DNA of 64,000 nt from Acridotheres tristis (lineage: Eukaryota > Chordata > Aves > Passeriformes > Sturnidae): NCBI GenBank assembly GCA_037013685.1, contig CM072887.1, forward strand, positions 90,416,347 through 90,480,346, written 5' to 3'. Both the position numbers and the translations under genes were made by a program. This document shows, piece after piece, positions 63,142 through 64,000 of this stretch. The notes under the pieces are model-generated. The model worked only from the letters and a program-made list of their open reading frames with translations, was not told where the DNA came from and searched no databases. The number at the start of each line of letters is the position of its first letter. Position 1 is the stretch's first letter.

Positions 63142-64000
63142 TTAGATGATTTTTGTTTCCTTGCTAATATTTATAGAACATTTTGGTATTTTTAATAATA
63201 AAATTATGTTGTAAGCAAAAATGTTCTCTGTTCTAATTTTTTTGTCTTTATATTTCTTACCTTTTCAAAAATTTTTATATAACTTGGTTTGTAAATTAAG
63301 TGTAATTACTATCATTTAAAGGCTACTGTGACTAACTGAGTAATGAATTTAGGGCGTGCATTCACTAATTGAATTTATGTGGTATAATGGGGCATAATTA
63401 ATAATGATACATTGATATAACGCTTTTAAACATTCTTAGGATATGCTTGTATTGAGTAATTAATCCTCTCCACATGCAGGTTAGAGGTTGGCATGGTTAT
63501 GCTTATTCTGCAGATGAGTAGAATAAGGAAAAGAAGGGAGTATGGGGTGAAAGAATTTGTTCATCTAACATGTGGCTTCTGAAATTATGCCTGCATTATA
63601 TGTGAGCTTTTCAGACCAACATTTCTTTGATGCACGTTTATCTTCTGTGCTCTGTCCGTGACACATTTTAGCAACCTGCACTTATTTGTTCTTCTCTAAG
63701 GAAATTAAATAATTTTAATTTGTACTACTTCAATGAAAGGAACAGTGTGCTATTAAAAACTTTCAAAGAAGTTTGAGAACAAAACCAATTCCATTTTCCT
63801 TCTTCCCTACACACATTTTTGGTTTTTTGTAAGTGAAGGAGTATAATCTTTAAGATGATAACTTGTTCAGACAATCTCTTTCAAATAAATAATAATTATA
63901 AATGGTAGTAAGCTTCTTCAATTAAAAAAAGAAAATGTTTCCATTCATATTTACCCAATGTCACTGCTTAGTTCCCTTCATATTTTCTGTTTCTTTTAAG
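63142..64000. other. Unique DNA without a recognised gene
   Basis: AT-rich sequence to the end of the window. I see no exon, RNA gene or dated repeat in it. Confidence 0.6.

Noticed and set aside
62857..63195. 112-codon frame, plus strand
   Set aside because: It lies antisense to the compact LTR and runs past its end; no similarity to a retroviral protein.
1..64000. CRISPR arrays, bacterial operons, phage or plasmid features
   Set aside because: No regularly spaced repeats, ribosome binding sites or gene strings; the repeats present are those of a bird nuclear genome.
1..64000. Endogenous non-retroviral virus fragments (for example hepadnavirus or bornavirus)
   Set aside because: None of the open frames resembled polymerase or capsid proteins of those groups; no support seen.

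Overview
This window looks like vertebrate nuclear DNA, almost certainly from a bird and probably a songbird. It is AT-rich and CpG-poor, has no compact gene layout, and no exon I can assign to a known protein family. The bird call rests on repeats: a CR1 LINE 3' end with the avian terminal octamer repeat (about 11.78-12.28 kb), a long antisense CR1 5' region (22.55-23.93 kb), a tRNA-Ile-derived SINE of the TguSINE1 type described in zebra finch (35.95-36.08 kb), and several avian-type LTRs. I read it as an intergenic desert or the inside of a very large intron.

Layout. 0-11.7 kb: unique AT-rich DNA with T/G-rich tracts (6.1, 8.7 kb), a 33-bp tandem duplication (8.26 kb) and a perfect 22-bp palindrome (9.55 kb). 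11.78-12.28 kb: CR1 3' end, plus strand. 13.50-14.04 kb: solo ERVL-like LTR, minus strand, with a near-perfect 5-bp target duplication. 14-22.5 kb: unique DNA. 22.55-23.93 kb: CR1 in minus orientation in which 5' sequence lies directly against a 3' tail, the whole reverse-transcriptase region being absent. 24-35 kb: unique DNA with a G/T tract at 27.4 kb. 35.2-39.5 kb: two GC-richer blocks of likely old LTR origin flanking the SINE. 43.17-43.69 kb: a second LTR of the 13.5-kb family, same orientation. 46.8-47.44 kb: another LTR-like segment, plus strand. 47.6-48.15 kb: inverted repeats. 51.88-52.36 kb: a CpG-retaining minus-strand ORF followed by an in-frame hydrophobic ORF, beside a 29-bp palindrome. 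59.88-60.03 kb: a CpG-retaining segment with a TATA box. 62.86-63.14 kb: a compact ERVK-like LTR, minus strand, with 6-bp flanking repeats.

No genes work together here in any way the sequence shows. The open reading frames of 60-146 codons are mostly chance or lie inside repeats. The items most worth a second look are the CpG-retaining segment at 59.9 kb, the ORF pair at 51.9-52.2 kb, and the long perfect palindromes at 9.55 and 52.34 kb.
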